NCBI RefSeq assembly: GCF_013393385.1
Contig: NZ_AP023239.1
Coordinates: forward strand, 4,588,001-4,652,000
Length of the DNA stretch: 64,000 nucleotides
Reading direction: 5' to 3'
Origin: Paenibacillus sp. URB8-2
Lineage (GTDB): Bacteria > Bacillota > Bacilli > Paenibacillales > Paenibacillaceae
Position numbers and translations under genes: made by a program. The first letter of the stretch is position 1. Every line of letters starts with the position of its first letter. The notes beneath the pieces are model-generated. The model saw only the letters and a program-made list of their open reading frames with translations, did no database searches and was not told the origin of the DNA. Shown piece after piece: positions 40,647-48,661 of this stretch.

Positions 40647-41585
40647 TCATCCGTGAATCGTATTGAGCACCAAAGCGATCAGGCTGAGAGTTAAATAATT
40701 AATGGAGAAAAAGAAGTTCTGCTTCGCCCAGGCGTCATCATCCTTCGCTCTCAGACCATTCAGCGTCAGATAAAGCCAGGTAACGGAGAGCCCGGCGGAA
40801 ATAATTAAATAAAAAATACCGGCGTAGTTGTACATATACATGAACACCGAAACCGGAACGAGCAGCGCAACATAGGGAATCATCTGAATCTTGGTGCGTC
40901 GCGTGCCTTTCACGACCGGAAGCAGCGGAAATCCCGCGGCACGGTATTCTTCCTTGCGGCGGATGCCGAGGGCCCAGAAATGGGGGGGCTGCCACAGGAA
41001 CAGCATGGCGAACAGCAGCCAAGCGCCAAGATCGACCTTGCCCGTTACGGCGGCATAACCGATCACCGGCGGCATCGCGCCGGAAACGGCGCCGACCGAG
41101 GTGCTCCAGGTGGAGGTCCGCTTCAGCCAAAGGGTATAAACCACCACATAGACGAACATGCCGACGATGCCGAACAGACCCGCCAATACTCCGGAGAAGA
41201 TAAACAGCGAGATCAGTCCGGCGATGCCGAGTCCTATAGCGTAGAGCAGAATCGTATTCGGCTTCAAACGGCCGGTCGGCAGACCGCGTTTCTTGGTCCG
41301 GTCCATTTTCATATCCAGATCGCGGTCGAAATAGTTATTGAACACACAGGCCGAAGCCATAACAAGCATCGTGCCGATCAGGGTCAGGATCAGTTTGCCG
41401 TAATCAACGTCCCAACCGGAAGCCAGCCAGTAGCCGGCGAACGCGGCGATGAGATTCGACCGGATAATGCCCGGTTTGGTAACCGTAATGAAATCGCGCC
41501 ATGTGGCGTGTTCTGCTTCAGGGGGGAGCTTGGCGGACATGGCCGCGGAATCGGAAGAGGCTTGATATCTCCATTGATTATCCAC
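40647..41585 (-). CDS. ctaB: protoheme IX farnesyltransferase (heme O synthase) CtaB
   Basis: A 312-residue UbiA-superfamily membrane protein with nine helices and both Asp-rich motifs: FNNYFDRDLDMKMDRTKKR and the second near WQPPHFWALGIRRKEEYR. It attaches farnesyl to heme B, making heme O, the substrate of CtaA. It is in operon with the sco gene, while ctaA is 13 kb away. Confidence 0.95.
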   Translation of the reverse strand: MDNQWRYQASSDSAAMSAKLPPEAEHATWRDFITVTKPGIIRSNLIAAFAGYWLASGWDVDYGKLILTLIGTMLVMASACVFNNYFDRDLDMKMDRTKKRGLPTGRLKPNTILLYAIGLGIAGLISLFIFSGVLAGLFGIVGMFVYVVVYTLWLKRTSTWSTSVGAVSGAMPPVIGYAAVTGKVDLGAWLLFAMLFLWQPPHFWALGIRRKEEYRAAGFPLLPVVKGTRRTKIQMIPYVALLVPVSVFMYMYNYAGIFYLIISAGLSVTWLYLTLNGLRAKDDDAWAKQNFFFSINYLTLSLIALVLNTIHG

Positions 41586-41845
41586 GTATTCGAGTTCCTC
41601 CTTCAGGTTCCGCCTTCAAGACGGAACGTAATTGCAAGCCTGTTTCGCAGTCTTTTTTGGCGAATTATAGCTTTCCGCTGTTAACTTTATCATAACAAAC
41701 CGCAAAATACTTTGACAATCATTGACCAAGATGTTCATCAATTTGACAATTGCGTGACGGGAAATATTTAAGTTGAACATAAATATTAAGGTGATAAAAT
41801 GGGTAGTTATTAATAGAGAACTTCCGTACAAAGGAGAACTGCGCT

Positions 41846-42850
41846 ATGGATACCGCTACACACTTTGTCATGGGTTTTGGACTTGCGGGGCTCTCCTTCG
41901 TCGATCCCGCCGTCGCCTCTCAGCCGATGCTGGCGGGAGCCGTCATGCTGGCGACTGTTATCGGTTCGCAGGCCCCCGATGCCGATACGGCCCTTCGCTT
42001 GAAGAGCAATGCGGTTTATATTCGAAATCACAGGGGGATTACGCACTCCCTTCCTTTCCTATTGCTCTGGCCCGGGTTGATCACACTTGTGCTTAGTCCG
42101 ATTTTCGGACTAAGCGATATGCGCTCCATCAGCCATCTTGCCCTCTGGAGCTTTATTGCCGTAGCCGTTCACGTCTTTAGCGATGTGTTTAACACGTACG
42201 GCACTCAAGCGGCCCGGCCGATCACCGAACGCTGGATCGCCTGGAACATTATCCATATTTTCGATCCTTTTATTTTCGGCAGCCATTTTGCGGCCATCGC
42301 GCTGTGGGTTACGGGCCTTATCCCTCCGGCCCCTTTGTTCGTGACGCTGTACATCATCATCGTCCTGTATTACATTTGGAGAACCGTCGCGCATTTCCGG
42401 ATCACCCGCAGCATTATGCTCAAGGACATCAAGCATGACCCGACCGACAAATATATCGTCATCCCCACGATAACGCCAAGACGTTGGAATGTCGTTAAGG
42501 CTAAAAAGGAAGGCGACTACTATGTCGGCCAGCTTAACTACGGACGTTTGGAGTGGTTCAAGCACGCGGTCAGTTCCCGGCATCCGGCTGTGGAACGCTC
42601 CAAGTCCCATCCGGATATTGAGGCTTTTCTCTACTTTACTTCCTATGCCGTCGCCGAGGTGGAAGAACTGCCTTCGGGTTATATTGTACGCTGGGGAGAC
42701 GTCCGTTATTTGCACCGTAAGCAATTTCCCTTTGTCGCGGTGCTTGTCATGGATCACCAGTACCATCCGCTTCAGACTTATGTGGGCTGGCTCAGCAGCG
42801 AGAAGCTTGACGAGCGTTTCGCCATCGAGCCGGGTTCCATGAAAGTTTAG
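41846..42850 (+). CDS. YfhP-like membrane metal-dependent hydrolase
   Basis: A 334-residue protein of the DUF457/YdjM type. Metal-site residues lie in MDTATHFVMGFG, GSQAPDADTALR and NHRGITHSLPFL, followed by HVFSDVFNTYGTQA. The first 190 residues carry about five membrane helices; the rest is a soluble domain (DPTDKYIVIPTITPRRW, YYVGQLNYGRLEWF) as in Bacillus YfhP. Family members are thought to be membrane hydrolases; the substrate is unknown. Confidence 0.88.
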   Translation: MDTATHFVMGFGLAGLSFVDPAVASQPMLAGAVMLATVIGSQAPDADTALRLKSNAVYIRNHRGITHSLPFLLLWPGLITLVLSPIFGLSDMRSISHLALWSFIAVAVHVFSDVFNTYGTQAARPITERWIAWNIIHIFDPFIFGSHFAAIALWVTGLIPPAPLFVTLYIIIVLYYIWRTVAHFRITRSIMLKDIKHDPTDKYIVIPTITPRRWNVVKAKKEGDYYVGQLNYGRLEWFKHAVSSRHPAVERSKSHPDIEAFLYFTSYAVAEVEELPSGYIVRWGDVRYLHRKQFPFVAVLVMDHQYHPLQTYVGWLSSEKLDERFAIEPGSMKV

Positions 42851-42908
42851 CCGTTTTCGCAGCATGTACGGAATCGCCGTTAAATGAGAGGACTTCCTAT
42901 ATGATCGT

Positions 42909-43003
42909 AAGAAGAAACGGCTTCGCCGTCCTCTGGAAGAGGAAGGCATCCGTTTCTCGTAAAAATATCAGATTAAGGATAAACGCGAAGCTTATACTTT
43001 CTG
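42909..43003. repeat. 100-bp hairpin repeat, copy 5 (type A), split by IS110
   Basis: AGAAGAAACGGCTTCGCCG ... CGTTTCTCGTA, then AATATCAGATTAAGGATAAA and CTTATACTTTCTG, after which the sequence changes. The missing end, TCTGATATTTC, reappears at 44545-44555 beyond the IS110 element. Confidence 0.85.
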
Positions 43004-44548
43004 CCCTGAAAATTAAGTTGCTCCAGAACACTAAAAGTGTGCATACGAAAACAAACCCCAGATTGTATATTTTTTTGAATCAGCTGTCAGGCCGTTTGTT
43101 CCGTCAGATTCACTTGGTATCCTAAGGATTCTAATCGTTTGATGGAACGGTTCATCACCATGTCGCGGTTTCGTTGATCGAAATAATCAAATCCTAGTTC
43201 TTTATATTCTTGTTTTCGCGTTAACAAGATATAAACGATCGTCAGGATGCTATGTCCGACAGCCACTGCTGCCCTGTTTTTTCCTCGCCTGCCTGCGATC
43301 CGGTGATATTGGGCCGACAGGTAGGTATTCTTTTTTCGTCCCGCGGCTCGTGCCGCTTCCACCAGCGCACTTCGCAGTTTTTTGTTCCCTTTTCGGGTCT
43401 TCGCTGACCGCTTTTTCCCGGCACTTTCATCGTGACCTGGAGTCATTCCTGCCCAGGAACATAAATGTCCCGGACTTGGAAACCGTGTCATGTCGGTCCC
43501 GATTTCCGCCAGAATTTGTTCGGCGGTTCGCTTACCGACGCCGGGAATGGTATCCAATAACTTCAGGTCCTCTGCGAAAGGGGTCATTCGGCGTTCCACT
43601 TCTTCATCCAGTTCGGTGATTAACTCGTTCAATTGGTCGATATGCGACAGCTGTTTTTCCAGCATGAGCAGCTGATGCGGCCCCAAGCTACCTTCAAGCG
43701 CCAGTTTTAATTGCTCTTTCTTGGCCTTCAGCTTCTTTTGCGCGAAGTCAGCCAGGATCGATGGATCACTTTCTCCCTGAATCATCGCTTCCAGCATGTT
43801 CCGTCCAGATACGCCCAGCACATTGGAGGCCACCGACGAGAGTTTGATATTTCCACCTTCCAGCACCTTTTGCAGTCGGTTTACTTCCCGGGCTCGTTCT
43901 TCGATGATGCTTCGCCGGTAGCGAATAATTTCCCGTAGCTCACGCTGCTCCCGACCCGGAATATAGCTCCCTTGCACCAGTCCATGCCGGAGTAGCTTGG
44001 CAATCCATTCCGCATCCTTTACATCCGTTTTTCGCCCAGGCACCGCTTTGATATGCTGAGCGTTCACGACGATCGGCTTGACATCTTCCAGTTCAAGCAG
44101 GTTATAAATCGGTTTCCAGTAATCCCCGGTACTCTCCATCGCGACATGGCTGCACCGCTCGCTTTTGATCCAATCCACCAGATCGACCAGTCGTCTGGTC
44201 AGGGTTTCAAAACTTCGAATCTCCTTTCCTTTCGGGGTGATGATACATGCGGTGATGCTTTTCTTGTGCACATCCAATCCACAGCAACGTTCAATCAGGA
44301 TTTCCATGCTTTGCTTCTCCTGCCTGCTGGCGTTAATTAAGGCTGGTGCAAAGACCAATGCTAAGGTTATTCTGCCCTGCGTGCTTCCCGAATGGGAGCA
44401 ACAATCTGTGATGCACCGGGTCGATGGGGTCCGTCTGATATCCGGGTTCGTGACACCAAGAAAGTACGACCTACCTTCGCCAGCCCAGTAACCAGTATCG
44501 CCCATATTTTCATTATTCAGTGGTGCCGCGCAGCGGCATGGGAGTCTG
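43004..44548 (-). mobile_element. IS110-family insertion sequence in hairpin repeat
   Basis: Comparing copy 5 with copy 1 of the hairpin repeat places the element between TTTCTG (ending 43003) and CTGATATT (from 44546), about 1545 bp. A CTG is present on both sides. The only gene is the DEDD transposase. Non-coding ends of about 80 and 240 bp are present, as in IS110 elements, whose ends are not inverted repeats. Confidence 0.85.
43087..44307 (-). CDS. IS110-family transposase
   Basis: ATG 44307 behind GGAGAAGCAAAGC starts a 406-residue protein; the open frame upstream to 44505 has no good start. The N-terminal DEDD RuvC-like domain has CCGLDVHKKSITAC, HVAMESTGDYWKP and DVKDAEWIAKLLRHGL. The C-terminal Tnp domain has IPGVGKRTAEQILAEIG and FPSPGHLCSWAGMTPG with the conserved serine. 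Family members recombine through a bridging RNA made from the non-coding end. The gene is intact, so the element may be active. Confidence 0.93.
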   Translation of the reverse strand: MEILIERCCGLDVHKKSITACIITPKGKEIRSFETLTRRLVDLVDWIKSERCSHVAMESTGDYWKPIYNLLELEDVKPIVVNAQHIKAVPGRKTDVKDAEWIAKLLRHGLVQGSYIPGREQRELREIIRYRRSIIEERAREVNRLQKVLEGGNIKLSSVASNVLGVSGRNMLEAMIQGESDPSILADFAQKKLKAKKEQLKLALEGSLGPHQLLMLEKQLSHIDQLNELITELDEEVERRMTPFAEDLKLLDTIPGVGKRTAEQILAEIGTDMTRFPSPGHLCSWAGMTPGHDESAGKKRSAKTRKGNKKLRSALVEAARAAGRKKNTYLSAQYHRIAGRRGKNRAAVAVGHSILTIVYILLTRKQEYKELGFDYFDQRNRDMVMNRSIKRLESLGYQVNLTEQTA

Positions 44549-44555
44549 ATATTTC

Positions 44556-44596
44556 AAAAAAATCCCGGAGCAACGAGCGCTCCGGGATTTTTTCAG
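44556..44596. terminator. bidirectional intrinsic terminator
   Basis: AAAAAATCCCGGAGC, loop and GCTCCGGGATTTTTT form a stem with A and T runs on both sides. Before the IS110 insertion it stood directly behind the hairpin repeat and the YfhP-like gene. Confidence 0.85.
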
Positions 44597-44699
44597 TATC
44601 AACCTGCCCTATTTCATTATAGAATAGTCTATTATTAGGCAGCCGCCTTGATCCCGATTGGGCAGCGTCAGGCCTGCCGCGAAACGGAGGCTCACTGCA

Positions 44700-44867
44700 A
44701 TGAGTAAAGGACTTTCGTTATGGTTCGCGCTTTCTTCGATTCTGCTCCTCACCGCAGCTTCCATCGCCATCAGCTACCAGCTCTGGATCGCGCTTCTGCT
44801 GGGAGCGTTATGCGTGCTGAATATCGGCTGGGGATTCATCATCAAAGCCCGCAGACAAAGAGAATGA
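44700..44867 (+). CDS. small membrane protein, 55 residues
   Basis: ATG 44700 behind CGGAGGCTCACTGC; two hydrophobic helices (WFALSSILLLTAASIAISY and WIALLLGALCVLNIGWGFII) and a basic end (KARRQRE). No family recognised. It is convergent with trpS, ending 11 bases before it. Confidence 0.65.
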   Translation: MSKGLSLWFALSSILLLTAASIAISYQLWIALLLGALCVLNIGWGFIIKARRQRE

Positions 44868-44877
44868 TAACACAATG

Positions 44878-45864
44878 TTACCGTGCGGGCAGGAATCCCA
44901 TCCGCTCCTTGACTCCGGCGAGCGTCACCGACGCCACGGCCCGGGCGCGCTCGGCGCCAGCGGCGAGGATGTCGGTAATGGCTCCGGAGCTTCGGATGTC
45001 GCGGTACCGCTCCTGAATCGGCTCAAGCGTCGCCACGATGACTTCGGCCAGATCTTTTTTGAACCCGCCGTACATCTGTCCTTCATACCGCTCGGTGATT
45101 TCCGCAAGGGACAGCCCGGAGCATTCCGAATAAATGCTCATTAAATTGCTGACTTCCGGCTTGTTGGCCGGGTCGTATATGACTTCCCGTCCGGAATCCG
45201 TGGTTGCCCGGCTGATTTTTTTGCGGATAACATCCGGAGAATCAAGCAGGGCGATATAACTGCCGGCGTTCGGGCTGCTCTTGCTCATCTTCTTCCGTCC
45301 GTCATCCAGCGACATGATCCGGGCCCCGACTTTCGGAATATACGGCTCCGGAATGGTGAAGAACTCGCCGTATCGGTGGTTGAAACGTCCCGCCAGATCG
45401 CGTGTCAGTTCCAGGTGCTGCTTCTGGTCTTCGCCCACCGGAACGAGATCCGCGTTGTACACGAGGATGTCGGCGGCCATTAGCGCAGGGTAGACGAACA
45501 ATCCCGCGCCGACGTTGTCTTTCCCCGATGACTTGTCTTTAAACTGAGTCATCCGCTCCAATTCGCCCATCGCGGTGAGCGTTGTCATCAGCCAGCCCAG
45601 TTCGGCGTGCTGGGGCACATGCGACTGCAGATACACATTGGACCGGACGGGATCGATGCCCGAAGCGATGAACAGCGCGGCAACCGCCTCGGACTGCTCG
45701 CGCAAGCTGGCCGGTTCCTGCGGTACGGTAACGGCATGCAGGTCAACCACCATAAAATAACATTCATGCTCTTCCTGAAGCTTGACGAAATTTTTCATCG
45801 CGCCGATATAATTGCCGAGCGTCAGCGTGCCGCTGGGTTGAATGCCGGAAAGGACTTTTTTCAT
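44878..45864 (-). CDS. trpS: tryptophanyl-tRNA synthetase TrpS
   Basis: ATG 45864, behind CGGAGGAGTTATACT, starts a 328-residue class I synthetase. The HIGH-type motif lies in QPSGTLTLGNYIGA, KMSKS in DGRKKMSKSSPN, and the tryptophan pocket around FMVVDLHAVTVPQEP. It charges tRNA-Trp. The length is as expected. Expression is controlled by the T-box at 45908-46205. Confidence 0.97.
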   Translation of the reverse strand: MKKVLSGIQPSGTLTLGNYIGAMKNFVKLQEEHECYFMVVDLHAVTVPQEPASLREQSEAVAALFIASGIDPVRSNVYLQSHVPQHAELGWLMTTLTAMGELERMTQFKDKSSGKDNVGAGLFVYPALMAADILVYNADLVPVGEDQKQHLELTRDLAGRFNHRYGEFFTIPEPYIPKVGARIMSLDDGRKKMSKSSPNAGSYIALLDSPDVIRKKISRATTDSGREVIYDPANKPEVSNLMSIYSECSGLSLAEITERYEGQMYGGFKKDLAEVIVATLEPIQERYRDIRSSGAITDILAAGAERARAVASVTLAGVKERMGFLPAR

Positions 45865-45907
45865 AGTATAACTCCTCCGATCAAATATCATGACTGTTCA
45901 CAAAAGA

Positions 45908-46205
45908 ACGCAAAAAAGCCTCACTCCGAAGGGACGTGAGACCGTGGTGCCACCCTTATTTGCCGCTTCAGCCTTTCCCGCGCTTACTTCCAAAGAAACA
46001 TCGCGGAATGCTGCAAACAGCCTTAAGACTTCCTGTAACGGGGAAGATCCGGCCGGTCTACCAGGGAAGATTTCCCGTTCGATCGCGGCGCTCAGGGGTC
46101 CATTCATCCGGGAGGCATTCTCCGGTTCGCATCACCCACCGGCTTTCTGATGGCCTGTCACTCCCGCCTACTTATCCCCGTCATCGCATTGACAACATCG
46201 TTAAC
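45908..46205 (-). promoter_or_regulatory. T-box riboswitch (tRNA-Trp) of trpS
   Basis: On the minus strand the T-box sequence GGGTGGCACCACGG lies at 45942-45955, followed by the terminator CTCACGTCCCTTCGGAGTGAG with a T run (45912-45940). In the stem I region, GAATGGACC places a UGG specifier at 46100-46102, the tryptophan codon. Uncharged tRNA-Trp would stabilise the antiterminator and switch trpS on. Confidence 0.93.
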
Positions 46206-46360
46206 TGAGTTCATCATAGAGCCCGAAGATAAGTTTGTCAAATGGGCATTTCGCAATATACTGAAATCTTCAACCGCTTGAACATAATTCTGTTATGATA
46301 AGGATATCGTGTTTACATTTACATTTTCGAATTAAGCGTATGAAAAAAGGAGCATGGATC

Positions 46361-47338
46361 ATGAAACAGGTGACCAAAGGGCAATGGTGCGGTTATGACA
46401 CTTACATTTTGCATAGCCGCGATTTGGAAGTCACGCTGCTGCCGCGTCTCGGCAACAACGTAATCTCCCTGTGGGACCGAAAGGAAGGGCGGGAAGTTCT
46501 GCGCCGGCCGGATGAGGCCGACCTGGATTTTTATATGCAGAAGCCCTATCACTTCGGTATTCCGCTCTTGATTCCACCGGGGCGCATCGCCAAGGGACAG
46601 TTTGAATTTGATGGCGCGCATTACCAGTTTGACCGCAACACCGCCGGCGACAATCATATTCATGGCCTGCACCGGACACAGTCCTGGTGCGTCAGCGATA
46701 TCGAGGAAGACGATGAAGGCTGTGCGGTAACCACCGAATTCAAGACGACAGACGATCCCCACTGGATGGAACAGCTGCCGGCCCCGCTCCAATTCGAAAT
46801 GACATTCCGGCTGCAGGATGCGGTATTGAATCAGACTCTGAAGGTGACCCATCTGGGCGGCGAACGAAGCATCCCCTTCGGTATCGGCTATCACACCTGG
46901 TTCATGATCGACGGCCAGCCGAGGCGGTGGAGCCTTAAGCTGCCGGTGGAGAGCATTTACGAGCTGAACGACCAGCTCCTGCCCAGCGGAAAGGTTAATC
47001 CCCTCGGTTCGCTCGAAGCCTTGAATGAAGGAATGAACCTTCAGGGCACCAATTTCGACACCGCTCTGCGGATCGGCGATAAGACTCCCGTCCAAGCTCT
47101 TCTGCTCCGTGATGACGGCTACGGGCTCCGCTACAGCGCGGACGAGAACTATTTCCGTCATTGGGTGGTCTATACAAAGGGGCCTGCCGATCTTTATCTC
47201 TGCGCCGAGCCGTATACGTGGCTGCCGGATGCGCCCAACGTTTCCCAAGATCCAAACTTCACCGGGCTGCTGACGCTTGCTCCCGGTCAGAGTCTTGAAC
47301 TGAAAACCTCAATTGAAATGATATATCCTGAAGACTGA
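46361..47338 (+). CDS. aldose 1-epimerase-like protein
   Basis: ATG 46361 behind AAAAGGAGCATGG; 325 residues of the galactose mutarotase fold. PGRIAKGQFEFDG, AGDNHIHGLHRTQSW with the His and GIGYHTWF with the second His fit the catalytic histidines, and a Glu lies in CAEPYTWLPDAPN. The group interconverts sugar anomers; in Bacillales it is often a glucose-6-phosphate epimerase-like member. It has its own terminator. Confidence 0.87.
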   Translation: MKQVTKGQWCGYDTYILHSRDLEVTLLPRLGNNVISLWDRKEGREVLRRPDEADLDFYMQKPYHFGIPLLIPPGRIAKGQFEFDGAHYQFDRNTAGDNHIHGLHRTQSWCVSDIEEDDEGCAVTTEFKTTDDPHWMEQLPAPLQFEMTFRLQDAVLNQTLKVTHLGGERSIPFGIGYHTWFMIDGQPRRWSLKLPVESIYELNDQLLPSGKVNPLGSLEALNEGMNLQGTNFDTALRIGDKTPVQALLLRDDGYGLRYSADENYFRHWVVYTKGPADLYLCAEPYTWLPDAPNVSQDPNFTGLLTLAPGQSLELKTSIEMIYPED

Positions 47339-47376
47339 CATTTCCGCAGCCGTATCAGATGCTGCAACCTAACGCT

Positions 47377-47414
47377 AAAAGGGCAACCCGGCGAAATACT
47401 CGGGTTGCCCTTTT
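47377..47414 (+). terminator. intrinsic terminator after the epimerase gene
   Basis: AAAAGGGCAACCCG and CGGGTTGCCCTTTT pair around a short loop. Confidence 0.88.
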
Positions 47415-47599
47415 GCTTACTTTCAAGGATCACATTAGCCATTCCGCGCACCTGCATTCCGGGGAAAATCCGCAGGAAACCCGCAATTCCCGGGTCTTTT
47501 TATACACTTATTCCCAGCCTTAAAACCTTTCTTTATCATGCATGAATTCCCGCCTCCACGCTCATACTATCTCTACCAAGGACGAAGGAGGTGACACAC

Positions 47600-47836
47600 A
47601 TGGGTCAAGTAGGTCAAAGCCAAGGTCGCAGCAGCCGTTCCAACAACCTGGTCGTTCCTCAAGCAACCGCTGCGCTGCAACAACTGAAACTTGAAGCGGC
47701 GCAAGAGCTTGGAGTAACTATTCCTCAAGACGGGTACTATGGTAACTACACTTCCCGCGAAACCGGTTCTCTGGGAGGGTATATCACCAAACGTCTTGTA
47801 CAACTGGCAGAGCAACAACTCTCCGGTCGTGTGTAA
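47600..47836 (+). CDS. alpha/beta-type small acid-soluble spore protein
   Basis: ATG 47600 behind GGAGGTGACACAC; 78 residues. NNLVVPQATAALQQLKLEAA, ELGVTI and GGYITKRLVQLAEQQ are the two conserved blocks of alpha/beta SASPs. The protein coats and protects spore DNA from UV and peroxide. The GPR protease would cut in the first block. Expression is expected in the forespore under sigma-G. A terminator follows. Confidence 0.95.
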   Translation: MGQVGQSQGRSSRSNNLVVPQATAALQQLKLEAAQELGVTIPQDGYYGNYTSRETGSLGGYITKRLVQLAEQQLSGRV

Positions 47837-47892
47837 TGCATAGTCCATCGTTTTTATTCAGCCGGTCCGAATGGGCCAGCCGAACAGCTAGT

Positions 47893-47929
47893 CGGCCTCC
47901 CGCTTCGCTGAAGCGGGGGCTTTTTCAAA
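47893..47929 (+). terminator. intrinsic terminator after the SASP gene
   Basis: CCTCCCGCTTCG and CGAAGCGGGGG (with a TGAAG loop) followed by CTTTTTC. Confidence 0.85.
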
Positions 47930-47953
47930 TACAATTATGATTAAACAGCGAAG

Positions 47954-48361
47954 TTATCCGCAATAATGATCAGTCTCGGCCTGCGTGTTCCGGGGATAGC
48001 GGATCATCAGATTAGCCATGTTGTAATTGGATTCCATTACGGCGTCGACCATTACAATTCCCTGCCTTACGGCAAATTCATAGCTGATTTCGCCATGCGT
48101 CCACCGCCGCTTGAAGTTCAGACTTTCCAGAGCCATCAGGCGAAACGAGGACAACTGCCCGGCGGTAAGCCCCTCCCCCTTGTCGGTGAATGTGCCGCTG
48201 CGTCCGGATAGAGGATTATGGCGGATACCGAATTTGCCAATGACATTATTTCGTATTTGTACAAATACGGTCCCGGAAGACAATCCCGACAATTCCTCCT
48301 GAAGCTCTTTAAACACCAGATCCATCTGCCTCGCCAAAGACAATTGTTCCGTCTTAAGCAT
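47954..48361 (-). CDS. conserved hypothetical protein, 135 residues
   Basis: Begins MLKTEQLSLARQMDLVFKEL. Carries QIRNNVIGKFGIRHNPLSGR and RRWTHGEISYEFAVRQGIVM. Mixed alpha/beta, no signal or membrane helix. No family recognised. Codon use and GC match the chromosome, and the ATG follows GAGGAAAGAT, so it is a real gene. Monocistronic between the SASP and pepF. Confidence 0.7.
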   Translation of the reverse strand: MLKTEQLSLARQMDLVFKELQEELSGLSSGTVFVQIRNNVIGKFGIRHNPLSGRSGTFTDKGEGLTAGQLSSFRLMALESLNFKRRWTHGEISYEFAVRQGIVMVDAVMESNYNMANLMIRYPRNTQAETDHYCG

Positions 48362-48544
48362 ATCTTTCCTCCTCTTTATACATACAGCCTTACTGCCTAA
48401 GGCTTAGGACTCATTATAGGATATCCGACCAAGCCACACAACAATAATCAACATAATTGGGTTATAATCCCTATATATGCGCATTTTTCATCATTTTCTT
48501 CCAAATACCTGCTGTTTAATCGATTGTTTTCGACAAATATCCAT

Positions 48545-48587
48545 GAAAAACGACCCCCGTAATGCAATACATCGCGAGGGTCGTTCA
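48545..48587 (-). terminator. intrinsic terminator of pepF
   Basis: ACGACCCTCGCGA, loop and ACGGGGGTCGT pair on the minus strand and are followed by TTTTT. Confidence 0.85.
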
Positions 48588-48661
48588 TATTCACACAATA
48601 AAAACGCAATTAGATGGGCTTTATTGCATCAATAAATGCATACATTTGCGTAGATGCGAAG

